In this document: one piece after another, positions 15,435 through 23,667 of the stretch
Layout: each line of letters starts with the position of its first letter
How positions within the stretch are numbered: the first letter of the stretch is position 1
Source of the DNA: an uncultured Lachnospiraceae bacterium
Lineage (GTDB): Bacteria > Bacillota > Clostridia > Lachnospirales > Lachnospiraceae
DNA: 32,051 bases
NCBI GenBank assembly: GCA_946403625.1
Contig: CAMJAP010000027.1
Span: 1 to 32,051 of the forward strand
Direction: 5' to 3'
The notes under the pieces: generated by a model
What the model was told of the DNA's origin: nothing
Databases searched by the model: none
The model's input: the letters and a program-made list of their open reading frames with translations, nothing else
Position numbers and translations under genes: made by a program

Positions 15435-17180
15435 TCAGATGGCCTCCTTCTTGGTACTCTCAAATGCTTTCACGCCGCACATCTGCTCGCAAACGCCGCA
15501 GCCTACGCACAGAGTTGCATCCACGCGTGCCTTGCCGTCCTTGATGGAGATGGCCGGGCAGCCGATGCGCATACAGGACTTGCAGCCCACGCACTTATCC
15601 GCATTTACGGTCAGCGGTGCATTGTGCTTTACATACTTCAGCAGTGCGCACGGTCTTCTGGAAATGATCACGGAAGGCTCGTTTGCAGCCAGTTCTTCCT
15701 TCACTGCGGTATCGCAGGCCTTCAGATCGTACGGATCCACCACGCGTACGCGGTTGAAGCCCATAGCTCTGCACAGCGCTTCCAGATCGATCTTGCCGGC
15801 CGGGTCGCCCTTGATATTGTAGCCGGTGGTCGGGTTCTGCTGATGTCCCGTCATACCGGTGATGGAGTTGTCCAGAATGATCACCGTCGAATTGGACTGG
15901 TTGTAAGCGATGTTTGCCAGACCGGTCATACCGGAATGCATAAAGGTGGAATCACCGATCACCGCTACGGTCTTGCCTTCGTTTGCACCATCCCCGGCGA
16001 TGTTGTAACCGTGGATCGCGCTGACGGAAGCGCCCATGCACAGGGTCATATCGATCGCGGACAGCGGAGCTACCGCACCCAGGGTGTAGCAGCCGATATC
16101 GCCCAGTACCGTGCATTTATTCTTATTGAGTGTGTAGAACAGACCTCTGTGCGGGCAGCCTGCACACATCACCGGCGGACGCATCGGGATGGTATCCTCG
16201 ATCGCATTGCCTGCCGGCACTTCTTTTTCAAACAGCTTGCGCAGCATATTCTGGGAGAACTCGCCCTCCATCGGCAGGATGTCCTTGCCGGAAACGGTCA
16301 GTCCCAGTGCTTTGCAGTGGTTTTCGATGATGGGATCCAATTCCTCTACCACCACCAGTTTCTTTACTTTGGATGCGAAATCTTTGATCATCTTCTCCGG
16401 CAACGGATTGACCATACCCAGTTTCAGAACGGATACGCTGTCGCCGAATACTTCTTTTACATACTGATAGGATGTAGAATGTGTGATGATACCCACTTCG
16501 GTACCGCCCATTTCCACACGGTTGATCCCGGAGGTCTCTGCCCACTCACGCAACTTGCGGGTACGCTCCTCTACGAACGGATGACGACGGATCGCATTGC
16601 CCGGCATCATAACATACTTCGGGATATTTTTCTCATAAGCCTTGCGCTCCGGCACCACACGCTCGGAAATCTCTACCACCGACTGGCTGTGTGCCACTCG
16701 TGTACACATCTTCATAATGACCGGTGTATCAAAATCTTCGGAGATCTGATATGCCAGTTTTGCAAATGCCAGCGCCTCTGCGGAATCGGACGGCTCCAGC
16801 ATCGGAACCTTTGCCGCGATCGCGTGATGGCGGGAATCCTGCTCGTTCTGGGAAGAATGCATGCCTGCATCGTCCGCTACACAGATCACAACACCGCCGT
16901 TTACGCCGGTATAGGACATGGTATACAGCGGGTCTGCTGCCACATTCAAACCTACATGTTTCATACCGCAGAACGATCTTCTGCCGGATAAGGATGCGCC
17001 GAATGCCGCCTCCATAGCTACTTTTTCATTGGGTGCCCATTCACAGTAAATCTCATCATACTTTGCTGCTTCTTCGGTCACTTCGGTACTGGGTGTTCCG
17101 GGATAAGAGGAAACAAAACAGCAGCCCGCTTCGTACAGACCACGCGCAAAGGCCTTGTTTCCCAACATCAGTTCCTTCAT
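15435..17180 (-). CDS. iorA: Indolepyruvate:ferredoxin oxidoreductase, alpha subunit
   Basis: This 581-residue subunit carries thiamine diphosphate and two [4Fe-4S] clusters. Order: N-terminal pyrimidine-binding domain (1-170, SSYPGTPSTEV), a connecting domain (230-320), the diphosphate-binding domain with CPHRG (342), GDS (409) and Asn438, and a C-terminal ferredoxin domain with C530-x2-C-x2-C-x4-C and C558-x2-C-x2-C-x3-C. This is the full IorA layout with all eight cluster cysteines. It oxidises indolepyruvate, phenylpyruvate or hydroxyphenylpyruvate from transaminated aromatic amino acids and passes electrons to ferredoxin. The ATG at 17180 has GGAGAGG and AGGAAG upstream. It heads the iorA-iorB-paaK transcript from the promoter at 17260-17288. 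Confidence 0.96.
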   Translation of the reverse strand: MKELMLGNKAFARGLYEAGCCFVSSYPGTPSTEVTEEAAKYDEIYCEWAPNEKVAMEAAFGASLSGRRSFCGMKHVGLNVAADPLYTMSYTGVNGGVVICVADDAGMHSSQNEQDSRHHAIAAKVPMLEPSDSAEALAFAKLAYQISEDFDTPVIMKMCTRVAHSQSVVEISERVVPERKAYEKNIPKYVMMPGNAIRRHPFVEERTRKLREWAETSGINRVEMGGTEVGIITHSTSYQYVKEVFGDSVSVLKLGMVNPLPEKMIKDFASKVKKLVVVEELDPIIENHCKALGLTVSGKDILPMEGEFSQNMLRKLFEKEVPAGNAIEDTIPMRPPVMCAGCPHRGLFYTLNKNKCTVLGDIGCYTLGAVAPLSAIDMTLCMGASVSAIHGYNIAGDGANEGKTVAVIGDSTFMHSGMTGLANIAYNQSNSTVIILDNSITGMTGHQQNPTTGYNIKGDPAGKIDLEALCRAMGFNRVRVVDPYDLKACDTAVKEELAANEPSVIISRRPCALLKYVKHNAPLTVNADKCVGCKSCMRIGCPAISIKDGKARVDATLCVGCGVCEQMCGVKAFESTKKEAI

Positions 17181-17211
17181 CTTCCTGCCTCTCCTTTTGT
17201 CTTTCTTTCAC

Positions 17212-17236
17212 CGGGGACGCAGAAACCTCCGCCCCG
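17212..17236 (-). other. Leader hairpin upstream of iorA
   Basis: On the minus strand CGGGGCGGAGG...CGTCCCCG folds into a GC-rich hairpin about 30 bases before the iorA ATG, within a predicted leader of about 75 nt. It lacks a T tract, so it is not a terminator; it could stabilise the mRNA or hide nothing at all. An AAACC-TTTA-GGGTTT mini-hairpin lies just upstream. Confidence 0.45.
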
Positions 17237-17259
17237 TTGCTTTTAAACCCTAAAGGTTT

Positions 17260-17288
17260 AGTGTATCACAATTCCGTTCTGCGGTAAA
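17260..17288 (-). promoter_or_regulatory. iorA promoter
   Basis: TTTACC, a 17-base spacer, and an extended -10 TGATACACT on the minus strand, in the gap between the EAL protein stop and iorA. The leader would be about 75 nt. Confidence 0.65.
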
Positions 17289-17297
17289 TACGGGATT

Positions 17298-20200
17298 TTA
17301 ATAGTTCAGGATCTCCACCTTCCGCTCGATCAGCTTTCCGTTGACCTCGATCTCCTGTCTGCCGTTGGTCAGACGGATACGGTCTTCCTGCACCCGGCTG
17401 TCCATACCGCTGTTATTTCGCAGTTTGATACGAAGATCCGCATTGAAGAACTCGGCATCGGTGTCCTCATTATCACCGCCGAACGCATAGGCATTCTTTC
17501 CGCTTCCCTCGATCCGGACCATCGCCGTATCCACACGAAAATCGGTCTTTCCGTTCCGTGCACCCACGATCGTCGCGCCGTCCGCCTGCAGATCCATACG
17601 GGCATTGGCATGCCGGATCAGCACCTCCGCCGACGGGCCGAATACCGTACCGAGTGCCACCTGGGTATCTCCACCCATCATACAGGTCACCGTTGCCCGA
17701 TCCACCGTCACCTTTGCGCTCTGTTCGTAACTGCCTGCAAAGACTGCTCTGGCCGAATTGATATCGCCTTTCATATCGCAGTTGTGAATATTCAGATCCA
17801 CCGGAACCGAAACCGCACCGATGCCCACCGTCTGACTGCCGTTGAGATCCATCTCGTACATACCGCTGTAGATGCAGATTTCTCCGCCGCGTCCGGCGCC
17901 GATCCCGATGCCGCGCTGACCGTTCATAACGATCCGCAGTATACCGTCGTGATAAAATTCCAGTTTGCCGTGTTTTTCTTCCCAGCCGTTACCGATGCCG
18001 AAATAATTGTTCTCATCCGCCCGGATCTCCAGATTGCCGTCCCCTTCCAAGCGCAGTTCCGCACCATCCGGTACCAGGATGCCGCCGCCCTTTAGGGAGT
18101 TTTCGCCAACCAGCGCCAGCACCACGGAACAATCCGCCCCGATATCAATACATGGCCGGTTCTTGATATTGGTAAATCCTACATTTTCCAAGGTGATGCG
18201 TCCGTGGTATCCGCTTCGCACCTCCAGATGGATGTCCGTCTTTTTGCCCGGCGTACCGACGATCGTGATATCACGATAGATCTTTTCTCCGCCCTCCACC
18301 AGGATCGTATTGAAGCTGTCTCTGGTCAGGTTACTCAAAAGTACGCGTCCGATGCGTCCTGCAGTATATACGCGGTGTTCCGCACCATCCTGCCGTTCTC
18401 TCTGGTAACGCAGGATCTCCGACTTGGGCCGCTCCGCAATGCTCTGCAGCACTTCCGGATTGGGTCTTGCGGTATAATAGCCCTGGATCAGATCCACGCC
18501 CAGATGGATCACGGTCTGCAACTCCTCCGTGGTCTCCACGCCTTCCGCCAAAGCCATAATGCCGTTCTCGTGCGAAAACTCAACGATCTCACGCACAAAG
18601 TGCTGTTTCTGCGGATTGTCCTGAATGCCGGACAAAAGCGAACGGTCGATCTTTACATACTGGGGCATATAACGCAGCAGATTGGCGATATTGGAATAGC
18701 CCGTACCGTAGTCATCGACCGCGGTATTGATCCCCAGTTCCTTATAGCGCACCTTCATTGCTTCCAGCGCCTCATCGTCCAGTTCCGCCTCTTCCGTCAG
18801 TTCCACCACCGCCGTTGCGGAATGGATCTTCAGTTCCTGATCCACTTTTTCTTTATCCGCCGCATCCAGCGTGGTTCCCGGAATACTGTTGATGAACAGT
18901 CGCTTGCCTTCAAATTGATCCGCATGCTCTTTCAGGAAATTCAGGACATTCATAAACGTCAGGCGTTCCACATCGTCCAGGCGGTTCATCAGTCCCGCGT
19001 AACGGATGATCTGCAGCGGGGAGATCTTCTTTTCCGTCTTTGCACGCATCAGCGCCTCATAGGCATAGATCTCGCCGTTCTTTGCATAGACGATCGGCTG
19101 GAAGAAGTAGTTGAACAGGTTCTCATCCAGCAGCCGCGCCACTTCTTTCAGATCTTCGCGCTCTGCATCCGACAGTTCCTGTATCTCCGCCTTGCGTCTG
19201 CGAGCCGGTGTTTCTTCCGGTCGGTCGCCGCCGCTGTTTGACCGCTGCAGTTTGGCCGTCTCCACACGTCGGATCACTTCCAATCCGCAGGCCACGGAGC
19301 GGATCCAGCAGCGATACGCACGGTCATATCCGAACAGTCCCTTTCCGTAACGGACCACCGCATAGCCAAAACAGCCCGCCTCAAAAAACATCGGGCTAAA
19401 CATCCATGCTCTCGGATACTCGGATTCCTCCTGCAGTTCCGGAAGCATATCCTTCGTCGAAAAGGTCTCCTGCAGACTGACACGGCCATCCGTACCTTCC
19501 CCGCCGTAATGAATGGCATGCAGCATGGTCGGTGTGTAGCCCGCCTGGAACAGACGGCTCTCCGTAATACCGCCAGGCATCAGCCACTGGTCGTTCAGGC
19601 ACAGATCAAAGCCCTCGATGGGCTGCAGCTGATACAGGTAGTAATATACGATATGCAGAAAGTCCGCAAAGGAATTCTGCATTATCAGATCCTCGGTCAT
19701 TTCATTGGTTGCGGACATAAAACCGTCCGTGGACAGTTCACTTCGCCAGTGATGTCTGCGCCCCGCATAGCCATCCTGATGAAATGCACAGCCGCAGCTG
19801 CCGCCGATATACAGACCCGGAACCACCTTGGGTGCTTCCGCCGAACCGTTCTTCAGCATCTCTGCCAGATACTCCACGGCCTGTTCGCCCAGTTCCTTTG
19901 ACGGAATCTTTACGGAAGACAGCGGCTGCGGGCTGGTCTTGCCTTCTTCGGTCGCGTCAAATCCCGTTACCGCAATATCCTCCGGCACATGGATGCCATG
20001 CTTTTCCATTTCTTCGCAGAAACCGATGGCCATACAGTCATTGGCACAAACCAGTGCCTGGGGCAGGTGTTCCCGGTCTTTGAGCATCTGCTCCGCACAG
20101 GCATTACCGCTGGTATACCAAAAATCGCCGTAAAAGATCCGGTCTTCCCGAATGGGCAGACCATAAGCCTCCATTGCTTCGCGGTAGCCCTGTAAACGCT

Positions 20201-20642
20201 CCTGCGAATGCGGATGCCATTCTTTTCCGGCGAGAAATGCGATGTCTTCAAAGTGGTGCTCCTTGATCAGGTGCTCCACCATCTTATAGATCCCGGCTGC
20301 GCCATCGGTCCACACCGTCGGGAAATACTTGCTTCCGATATCAATACAGACCGACGCTCCGCGGAATCTGTCTTTTACCTGTTCCTCGATCTTGGCTGCC
20401 ACGCCCGGTGTCTGGATCGTATCGATCAAAAGGATCACACCGTCAAACATTTCCGGATTGATCAGCCGGAAAATGTTGGAATCACTCTGTTCTCTGGCTG
20501 CGGAACTCTGATACATACGGATCATGGAAAATAAGCACACATCAAAATCCGCCTGCTGTGCCCGCTGCATAACACCTTCCACAAAGTGCGTCTGGTGATC
20601 TACTTCCGGTTGTCCCAGTAAAACTGCGATCCTTTTGCGCAT
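17298..20642 (-). CDS. LacI-like sugar-sensor / EAL c-di-GMP phosphodiesterase / beta-solenoid protein
   Basis: A 1114-residue cytoplasmic protein, start at 20642 (GGAGG 7 bases upstream; the longer frame to 20690 is unlikely). Residues 1-290 match the periplasmic-binding-like effector domain of LacI regulators (KRIAVLLGQPE, VCANDCMAIGFCEEM, EDIAVTGFDATEEGK) but with no helix-turn-helix. Residues 295-465 are an uncharacterised linker domain. Residues 505-730 are an EAL domain with the key residues present: EAL at 529-531, Asn585, Glu614, Asp643-Asp644 (DDYGTG), Lys664, Glu700 (AEGVET) and Gln720. Residues 750-1114 are beta-rich; seven repeats of about 28 residues at 880-1079, each with a Gly-rich turn, look like a right-handed solenoid. 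It probably hydrolyses c-di-GMP in response to a sugar. No membrane helix is seen. The solenoid's role is unknown. Confidence 0.93.
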   Translation of the reverse strand: MRKRIAVLLGQPEVDHQTHFVEGVMQRAQQADFDVCLFSMIRMYQSSAAREQSDSNIFRLINPEMFDGVILLIDTIQTPGVAAKIEEQVKDRFRGASVCIDIGSKYFPTVWTDGAAGIYKMVEHLIKEHHFEDIAFLAGKEWHPHSQERLQGYREAMEAYGLPIREDRIFYGDFWYTSGNACAEQMLKDREHLPQALVCANDCMAIGFCEEMEKHGIHVPEDIAVTGFDATEEGKTSPQPLSSVKIPSKELGEQAVEYLAEMLKNGSAEAPKVVPGLYIGGSCGCAFHQDGYAGRRHHWRSELSTDGFMSATNEMTEDLIMQNSFADFLHIVYYYLYQLQPIEGFDLCLNDQWLMPGGITESRLFQAGYTPTMLHAIHYGGEGTDGRVSLQETFSTKDMLPELQEESEYPRAWMFSPMFFEAGCFGYAVVRYGKGLFGYDRAYRCWIRSVACGLEVIRRVETAKLQRSNSGGDRPEETPARRRKAEIQELSDAEREDLKEVARLLDENLFNYFFQPIVYAKNGEIYAYEALMRAKTEKKISPLQIIRYAGLMNRLDDVERLTFMNVLNFLKEHADQFEGKRLFINSIPGTTLDAADKEKVDQELKIHSATAVVELTEEAELDDEALEAMKVRYKELGINTAVDDYGTGYSNIANLLRYMPQYVKIDRSLLSGIQDNPQKQHFVREIVEFSHENGIMALAEGVETTEELQTVIHLGVDLIQGYYTARPNPEVLQSIAERPKSEILRYQRERQDGAEHRVYTAGRIGRVLLSNLTRDSFNTILVEGGEKIYRDITIVGTPGKKTDIHLEVRSGYHGRITLENVGFTNIKNRPCIDIGADCSVVLALVGENSLKGGGILVPDGAELRLEGDGNLEIRADENNYFGIGNGWEEKHGKLEFYHDGILRIVMNGQRGIGIGAGRGGEICIYSGMYEMDLNGSQTVGIGAVSVPVDLNIHNCDMKGDINSARAVFAGSYEQSAKVTVDRATVTCMMGGDTQVALGTVFGPSAEVLIRHANARMDLQADGATIVGARNGKTDFRVDTAMVRIEGSGKNAYAFGGDNEDTDAEFFNADLRIKLRNNSGMDSRVQEDRIRLTNGRQEIEVNGKLIERKVEILNY

Positions 20643-20666
20643 AAACCTACCTCCGTGTGATTTATG

Positions 20667-20676
20667 TGATATAATA
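20667..20676. promoter_or_regulatory. Bidirectional promoter in the 40-bp divergent gap
   Basis: On the plus strand TGATATAAT is a perfect extended -10 ending 8 bases before the ATG of the small gene. Read on the minus strand the same stretch gives TATTAT (20676-20671), placed to start the EAL gene with a leader of about 22 nt that includes GGAGG. The symmetric core TATAATA could serve both directions. No good -35 is seen on either side. Confidence 0.6.
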
Positions 20677-20682
20677 CAACCT

Positions 20683-20970
20683 ATGGACAAGAACGATAAA
20701 ATATTTCAAAAAGCATTATCAAATTTTACTTTTGATATGGCCAGTCGCGGCGCCATTCGCCACCTGGCGGATCTGGGCTATTCCGCCGCCGAGATCCACG
20801 ATCGTCTGGACTTTCCAACGCCTGTCGCGCAGATCGAAGAGGAACTGCGCGCCTATCAGGCAGAGAAGGATGCGTCGGACACTTCCGGTGTCACTTACGA
20901 ATATGTCAAGGAAACCGATGCTTACGGCCGTACCTCCCTGCGGCGGGTGGCAATCAAACATAAGCCGTGA
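20683..20970 (+). CDS. Small conserved-looking protein of unknown function, leaderless start
   Basis: A 95-residue protein that I do not recognise. The start ATG at 20683 has no Shine-Dalgarno sequence; instead the extended -10 TGATATAAT ends 8 bases before it, so the transcript should begin at or within a few bases of the start codon. The N-terminal half is helical and includes a possible helix-turn-helix-like stretch (RHLADLGYSAAEIHDRLDF), then a charged segment and a C-terminal strand pair ending in LRRVAIKHKP. There are no cysteines, signal peptide or membrane helix. It is divergent from the EAL gene and convergent with tatD, which ends 28 bases away. An upstream in-frame start at 20635 would overlap the EAL gene's start and its promoter, so it is rejected. 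Confidence 0.75.
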   Translation: MDKNDKIFQKALSNFTFDMASRGAIRHLADLGYSAAEIHDRLDFPTPVAQIEEELRAYQAEKDASDTSGVTYEYVKETDAYGRTSLRRVAIKHKP

Positions 20971-20973
20971 TCA

Positions 20974-20990
20974 TTCCCTCGGGGAAGGCA
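20974..20990. repeat. Short palindrome resembling the right arm of the interspersed repeat
   Basis: TTCCC-TCG-GGGAA followed by GGCA, in the gap between the small gene and tatD. It matches the TTCCCCC...GGGGGAAGGCA arm found at 13499 and 26094 and is perhaps a degenerate copy. Its 5-bp stem lacks a T tract on either side. Confidence 0.45.
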
Positions 20991-20998
20991 AGAAAAAA

Positions 20999-21787
20999 TC
21001 AATTTGCTAACGGAAAGAACTTCCTCGTATTTTCCAGCAGGGTTCGTTTCAATTCATCTTCCTCAACGCCCTTAACTTCCGCTATTTTCCTGACCACATA
21101 CACGATATTCTCCGGCAGGTTCGGATTCTTCAGTCCCTTGATGCCACGGGGCAACAGGTACGGGCCATCCGTTTCTGCCATCAGACGCTCCACCGGGATC
21201 ACCTTCAGCGCTTCCAGCAGGTCACCGTTGCGGCGGTCATCGCATACCCAGCCGGTAATGCCGATCCTACAGCCCAGCTCCAGATAGCGTTCTGCCGTTG
21301 CTCTGGTTCCGGTGTAGCAATGCACCACGGCGCGGGAGCAGATGTCTTTATGTCGTTTCAGGATCTCCGCAAAATCTTCTGCCGCGTCGCGCTCATGCAA
21401 AAACAACGGCTTGTTTAGTTCTTCTGCCAGTTCGATCTGCTGCTCAAAGACTTTCAGCTGCACATCCTTAGGCGAAAACATTCGGTCATAATCGAGTCCG
21501 CATTCCCCGACCGCCACCATCTGCGCACTGCTCTGCAACAATTTTCGCAAATGCTCGATGGTCAGTTTGTCGCAGCTTTTGGCATCGTGGGGATGCACAC
21601 CTGCCGTTGCATAAATGCCGGGATGCTTCTTTACATAGGATGCTGCCTGTGCGGAACTGTGCTCCGAGGATCCCGTGATGATGATGCCCACGCCCTGCTG
21701 CGCTGCACGGGTGACGATCTCATCCTCCTGCCCGGCAAACTGTTTGCTGAATAAATTTAGTCCGATGTCAATGTAATTTGTTTCCAT
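20999..21787 (-). CDS. tatD: TatD-family metal-dependent hydrolase
   Basis: This 262-residue TIM-barrel hydrolase matches E. coli TatD closely: IDIGLNLFSKQF at the start, TAGVHPHD, GECGLDYDR, FLHERD, VVHCYTGTR, GITGWVCDDRR and ETDGPYLLPR. Metal ligands should be the Glu of GECGLD, the His of FLHERD and VVHC, and the Asp of ETDGPY. The N-terminal HxH of many relatives is absent, as it also is in E. coli TatD, so this is a subgroup trait rather than damage. TatD has 3'-5' exonuclease and DNase activity and a proposed role in DNA repair or quality control. It is the last gene of the acyltransferase operon: its ATG directly abuts the hydrolase TAA, and AGGAA lies just upstream. Confidence 0.93.
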   Translation of the reverse strand: METNYIDIGLNLFSKQFAGQEDEIVTRAAQQGVGIIITGSSEHSSAQAASYVKKHPGIYATAGVHPHDAKSCDKLTIEHLRKLLQSSAQMVAVGECGLDYDRMFSPKDVQLKVFEQQIELAEELNKPLFLHERDAAEDFAEILKRHKDICSRAVVHCYTGTRATAERYLELGCRIGITGWVCDDRRNGDLLEALKVIPVERLMAETDGPYLLPRGIKGLKNPNLPENIVYVVRKIAEVKGVEEDELKRTLLENTRKFFPLAN

Positions 21788-22975
21788 TTATATTTCCTGA
21801 TTTCTCAATGCGTGTAAAAATTCCGCCACTTCCTTCCAGGCTTCTTCCGCTTCCGGGAAGAGATGAAATCCCATCTGGAAGATGTGGAACATTCCGGGGT
21901 ATACATGTTTTTTGATCGATACGCCGGCGGCTTCTGCCAAAACTGCCACCTGCAGGGTATCGTCCAGGAGCATCTCCCGCTCGCCCACCTGCATCAGCAT
22001 CGGCGGAAAACTCCGAAAATCCCCGTTGATCGGCGAAATGTACGGCGTCGAGGGATCGTGCTCTGCATAGTAGCCTTCTTTATATACCAGCGTATCCCTG
22101 GAACCGCCGAAGATCGGGTCGATCTCAAAATTGTCCTGATAGGAATCGCCGCTCTTGGTCAGATCCGTCCATGCCGACATGGTGACGATCCCGCCGGGTC
22201 CCGGCAAATTGTGATCTTTCAGATACAGCGTCAGCGCCAGCGCCAGTCCGCCGCCTGCCGAATCCCCCGCCAGAACGATATGTTCCGGAAGATAATCCTG
22301 TTCCAGCAGCCATCGGTAGGCTTCCACCGCATCTTCCAAAGCCGCGGGATACGGATCCTCCGGTGCGGTACGGTAATCGATGCTCAGCACATCCATTCCG
22401 CCGCCGCATTCCGAATACCACACCGCCGCTTCGCGATAGGTATTGTGCAGGCGATTGTAATATCCGCCGCCGTGCAGTTGCAGGACCACATATCGTTCGC
22501 TGACAGCCTCTGCATACCCGGCCGGCTGCAACCGCTCCATCGGGAAATGCTCCCGCTCTATGCGTTCAAGCGTATATCCTTCCGGACACTTCCATTCCTT
22601 TTCACGTTCATTTCGTCTGGCCTGCAGCTCACCGTTCTGCGACATATGTCCCAGCACCGGCAGATGGTTTGCCACCTCCACCATCTTGCGGGCCGTACGC
22701 CCCCGCAGGCTCACCTGTGCCGCATCTGCTCTGGCGGCTTCCTTCTTCTCCGCCCGCTCGGCTTTGGCCGTCTCGAGTTTTTCCGCCAGTTCCGATCTTG
22801 CCACGGAAAATTTCTCTGCCTGCTGTGCGCGAAATGCTTCCCATTTTTCTGCGCGGACTGCGATCGCCGCCTGCAGACGCGCCTTAAACTCCGCTCTGGC
22901 CTGTTCCGGCTGCAGTACCGTTTCTTCCGAAACGTTTCCGTTATTCGGCTCTGTCTCTTTCCGATCCTTTGTCAA
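21788..22975 (-). CDS. HSL-type alpha/beta hydrolase with charged helical N-terminus
   Basis: This 395-residue protein has a normal hormone-sensitive-lipase-like esterase domain at about 100-395: oxyanion motif HGGGY at 168-172, nucleophile Ser239 in GDSAGGG, DYRTAPEDPYPAALED between them, a likely acid Asp in LLDDTLQ and the His of GMFHIFQMGF. Residues 25-90 are an unusual Ala/Glu/Arg/Lys-rich stretch, probably one long helix or coiled coil, seldom found in this family. No signal peptide. Its start overlaps the DUF6320-like gene by ATGA and its stop abuts tatD. It probably cleaves an ester made or trimmed by the neighbouring acyltransferase; the substrate is unknown. Confidence 0.9.
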   Translation of the reverse strand: MTKDRKETEPNNGNVSEETVLQPEQARAEFKARLQAAIAVRAEKWEAFRAQQAEKFSVARSELAEKLETAKAERAEKKEAARADAAQVSLRGRTARKMVEVANHLPVLGHMSQNGELQARRNEREKEWKCPEGYTLERIEREHFPMERLQPAGYAEAVSERYVVLQLHGGGYYNRLHNTYREAAVWYSECGGGMDVLSIDYRTAPEDPYPAALEDAVEAYRWLLEQDYLPEHIVLAGDSAGGGLALALTLYLKDHNLPGPGGIVTMSAWTDLTKSGDSYQDNFEIDPIFGGSRDTLVYKEGYYAEHDPSTPYISPINGDFRSFPPMLMQVGEREMLLDDTLQVAVLAEAAGVSIKKHVYPGMFHIFQMGFHLFPEAEEAWKEVAEFLHALRNQEI

Positions 22976-23667
22976 ATATGGAACCTCCGCCCCAGCTCAC
23001 GTTTCACATCGTGTTCGCCAAACGTGATGGTTGCCAGCAGATAAATCCCCGTCACCGCCACATCGATCACCGGCAATACCAGATTGCTGATGATGCCAGC
23101 AAAATACAGGCTGATGATCGCCACGCTGCACACGCCCATCAGGATCAGCAGCAGGCTGTAACTTACCCACCGGCTGCGGTTGAGCATCATCAGGATAAAC
23201 ACGATCCCGTCACCCAACAGGATAACGCCCGGGATCGCCCATTGCAGCGACCAGCCGTAATTTCCGGTGAAATTGTCAATCTCATACAGCGCCACCATGG
23301 TGAACAACATCTGCAGTCCCACCTTGGCCGCAAATCCGGAATCGTTCCGGATCCAATAGATCAAAAACAGATAGCCGTAAGCCAATGCCACACCGGTGAT
23401 CGCCGACCAGTATAAATCCGGCGTGGTCAGATGATTGATCAGGATGAGCAACGCCTCCACGATCACGAATACGAACAACACCAGCCGCAGCGCAAACCGC
23501 ACCCATTTCTGCTTCCGGTGCGCATTCGGATACGGTGCACCGGTGCCGAATTTCTCCAATACACGCGCCTCTTCCGCTCCGTCCATCTCCTCCACCACGC
23601 AATGGCACAAAGGACAGGTGTCGGCTTTGTTGTATAAGATCACTTTACACTGTGGACATTTGTTCAT
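22972..23667 (-). CDS. Zinc-ribbon multi-spanning membrane protein (DUF6320-like)
   Basis: This 231-residue protein starts with a CPQC...CPLC zinc-ribbon (Cys4, Cys7, Cys18, Cys21) and, after an acidic linker, has about five or six membrane helices from residue 56 on (for example LVLFVFVIVEALLILI, ITGVALAYGYLFLIYWI, WAIPGVILLGDGIVFILMML). It resembles the DUF6320 proteins commonly found beside acyltransferase genes in Lachnospiraceae; family assignment is from memory of that pattern. Its start lies inside the acyltransferase gene (23-base overlap) and its stop overlaps the hydrolase start by ATGA, so the three are tightly coupled and probably act in one membrane process. No function is known. 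Confidence 0.85.
   Translation of the reverse strand: MNKCPQCKVILYNKADTCPLCHCVVEEMDGAEEARVLEKFGTGAPYPNAHRKQKWVRFALRLVLFVFVIVEALLILINHLTTPDLYWSAITGVALAYGYLFLIYWIRNDSGFAAKVGLQMLFTMVALYEIDNFTGNYGWSLQWAIPGVILLGDGIVFILMMLNRSRWVSYSLLLILMGVCSVAIISLYFAGIISNLVLPVIDVAVTGIYLLATITFGEHDVKRELGRRFHI

Noticed and set aside
15357-16991. A 544-codon open frame on the plus strand opposite iorA
   Set aside because: It is antisense to iorA, whose eight cluster cysteines and cofactor motifs are all in place; the plus-strand protein is Cys/His-rich and without recognisable domains.
17298-20642. Degenerate EAL domain
   Set aside because: All key residues that I could check (EAL, Asn585, Glu614, Asp643/644, Lys664, Glu700, Gln720) are intact, so I treat it as catalytic.
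20635-20682. Longer N-terminus for the small plus-strand protein, from 20635
   Set aside because: It would run through the EAL gene's start codon, its ribosome site and the shared -10 box; the ATG at 20683 fits the promoter geometry.
20999-21787. TatD might be inactive because the N-terminal HxH motif is missing
   Set aside because: E. coli TatD itself has the same IG-N start in place of HxH, and the other metal ligands (GECGLD, FLHERD, VVHC, ETDGPY) are present.
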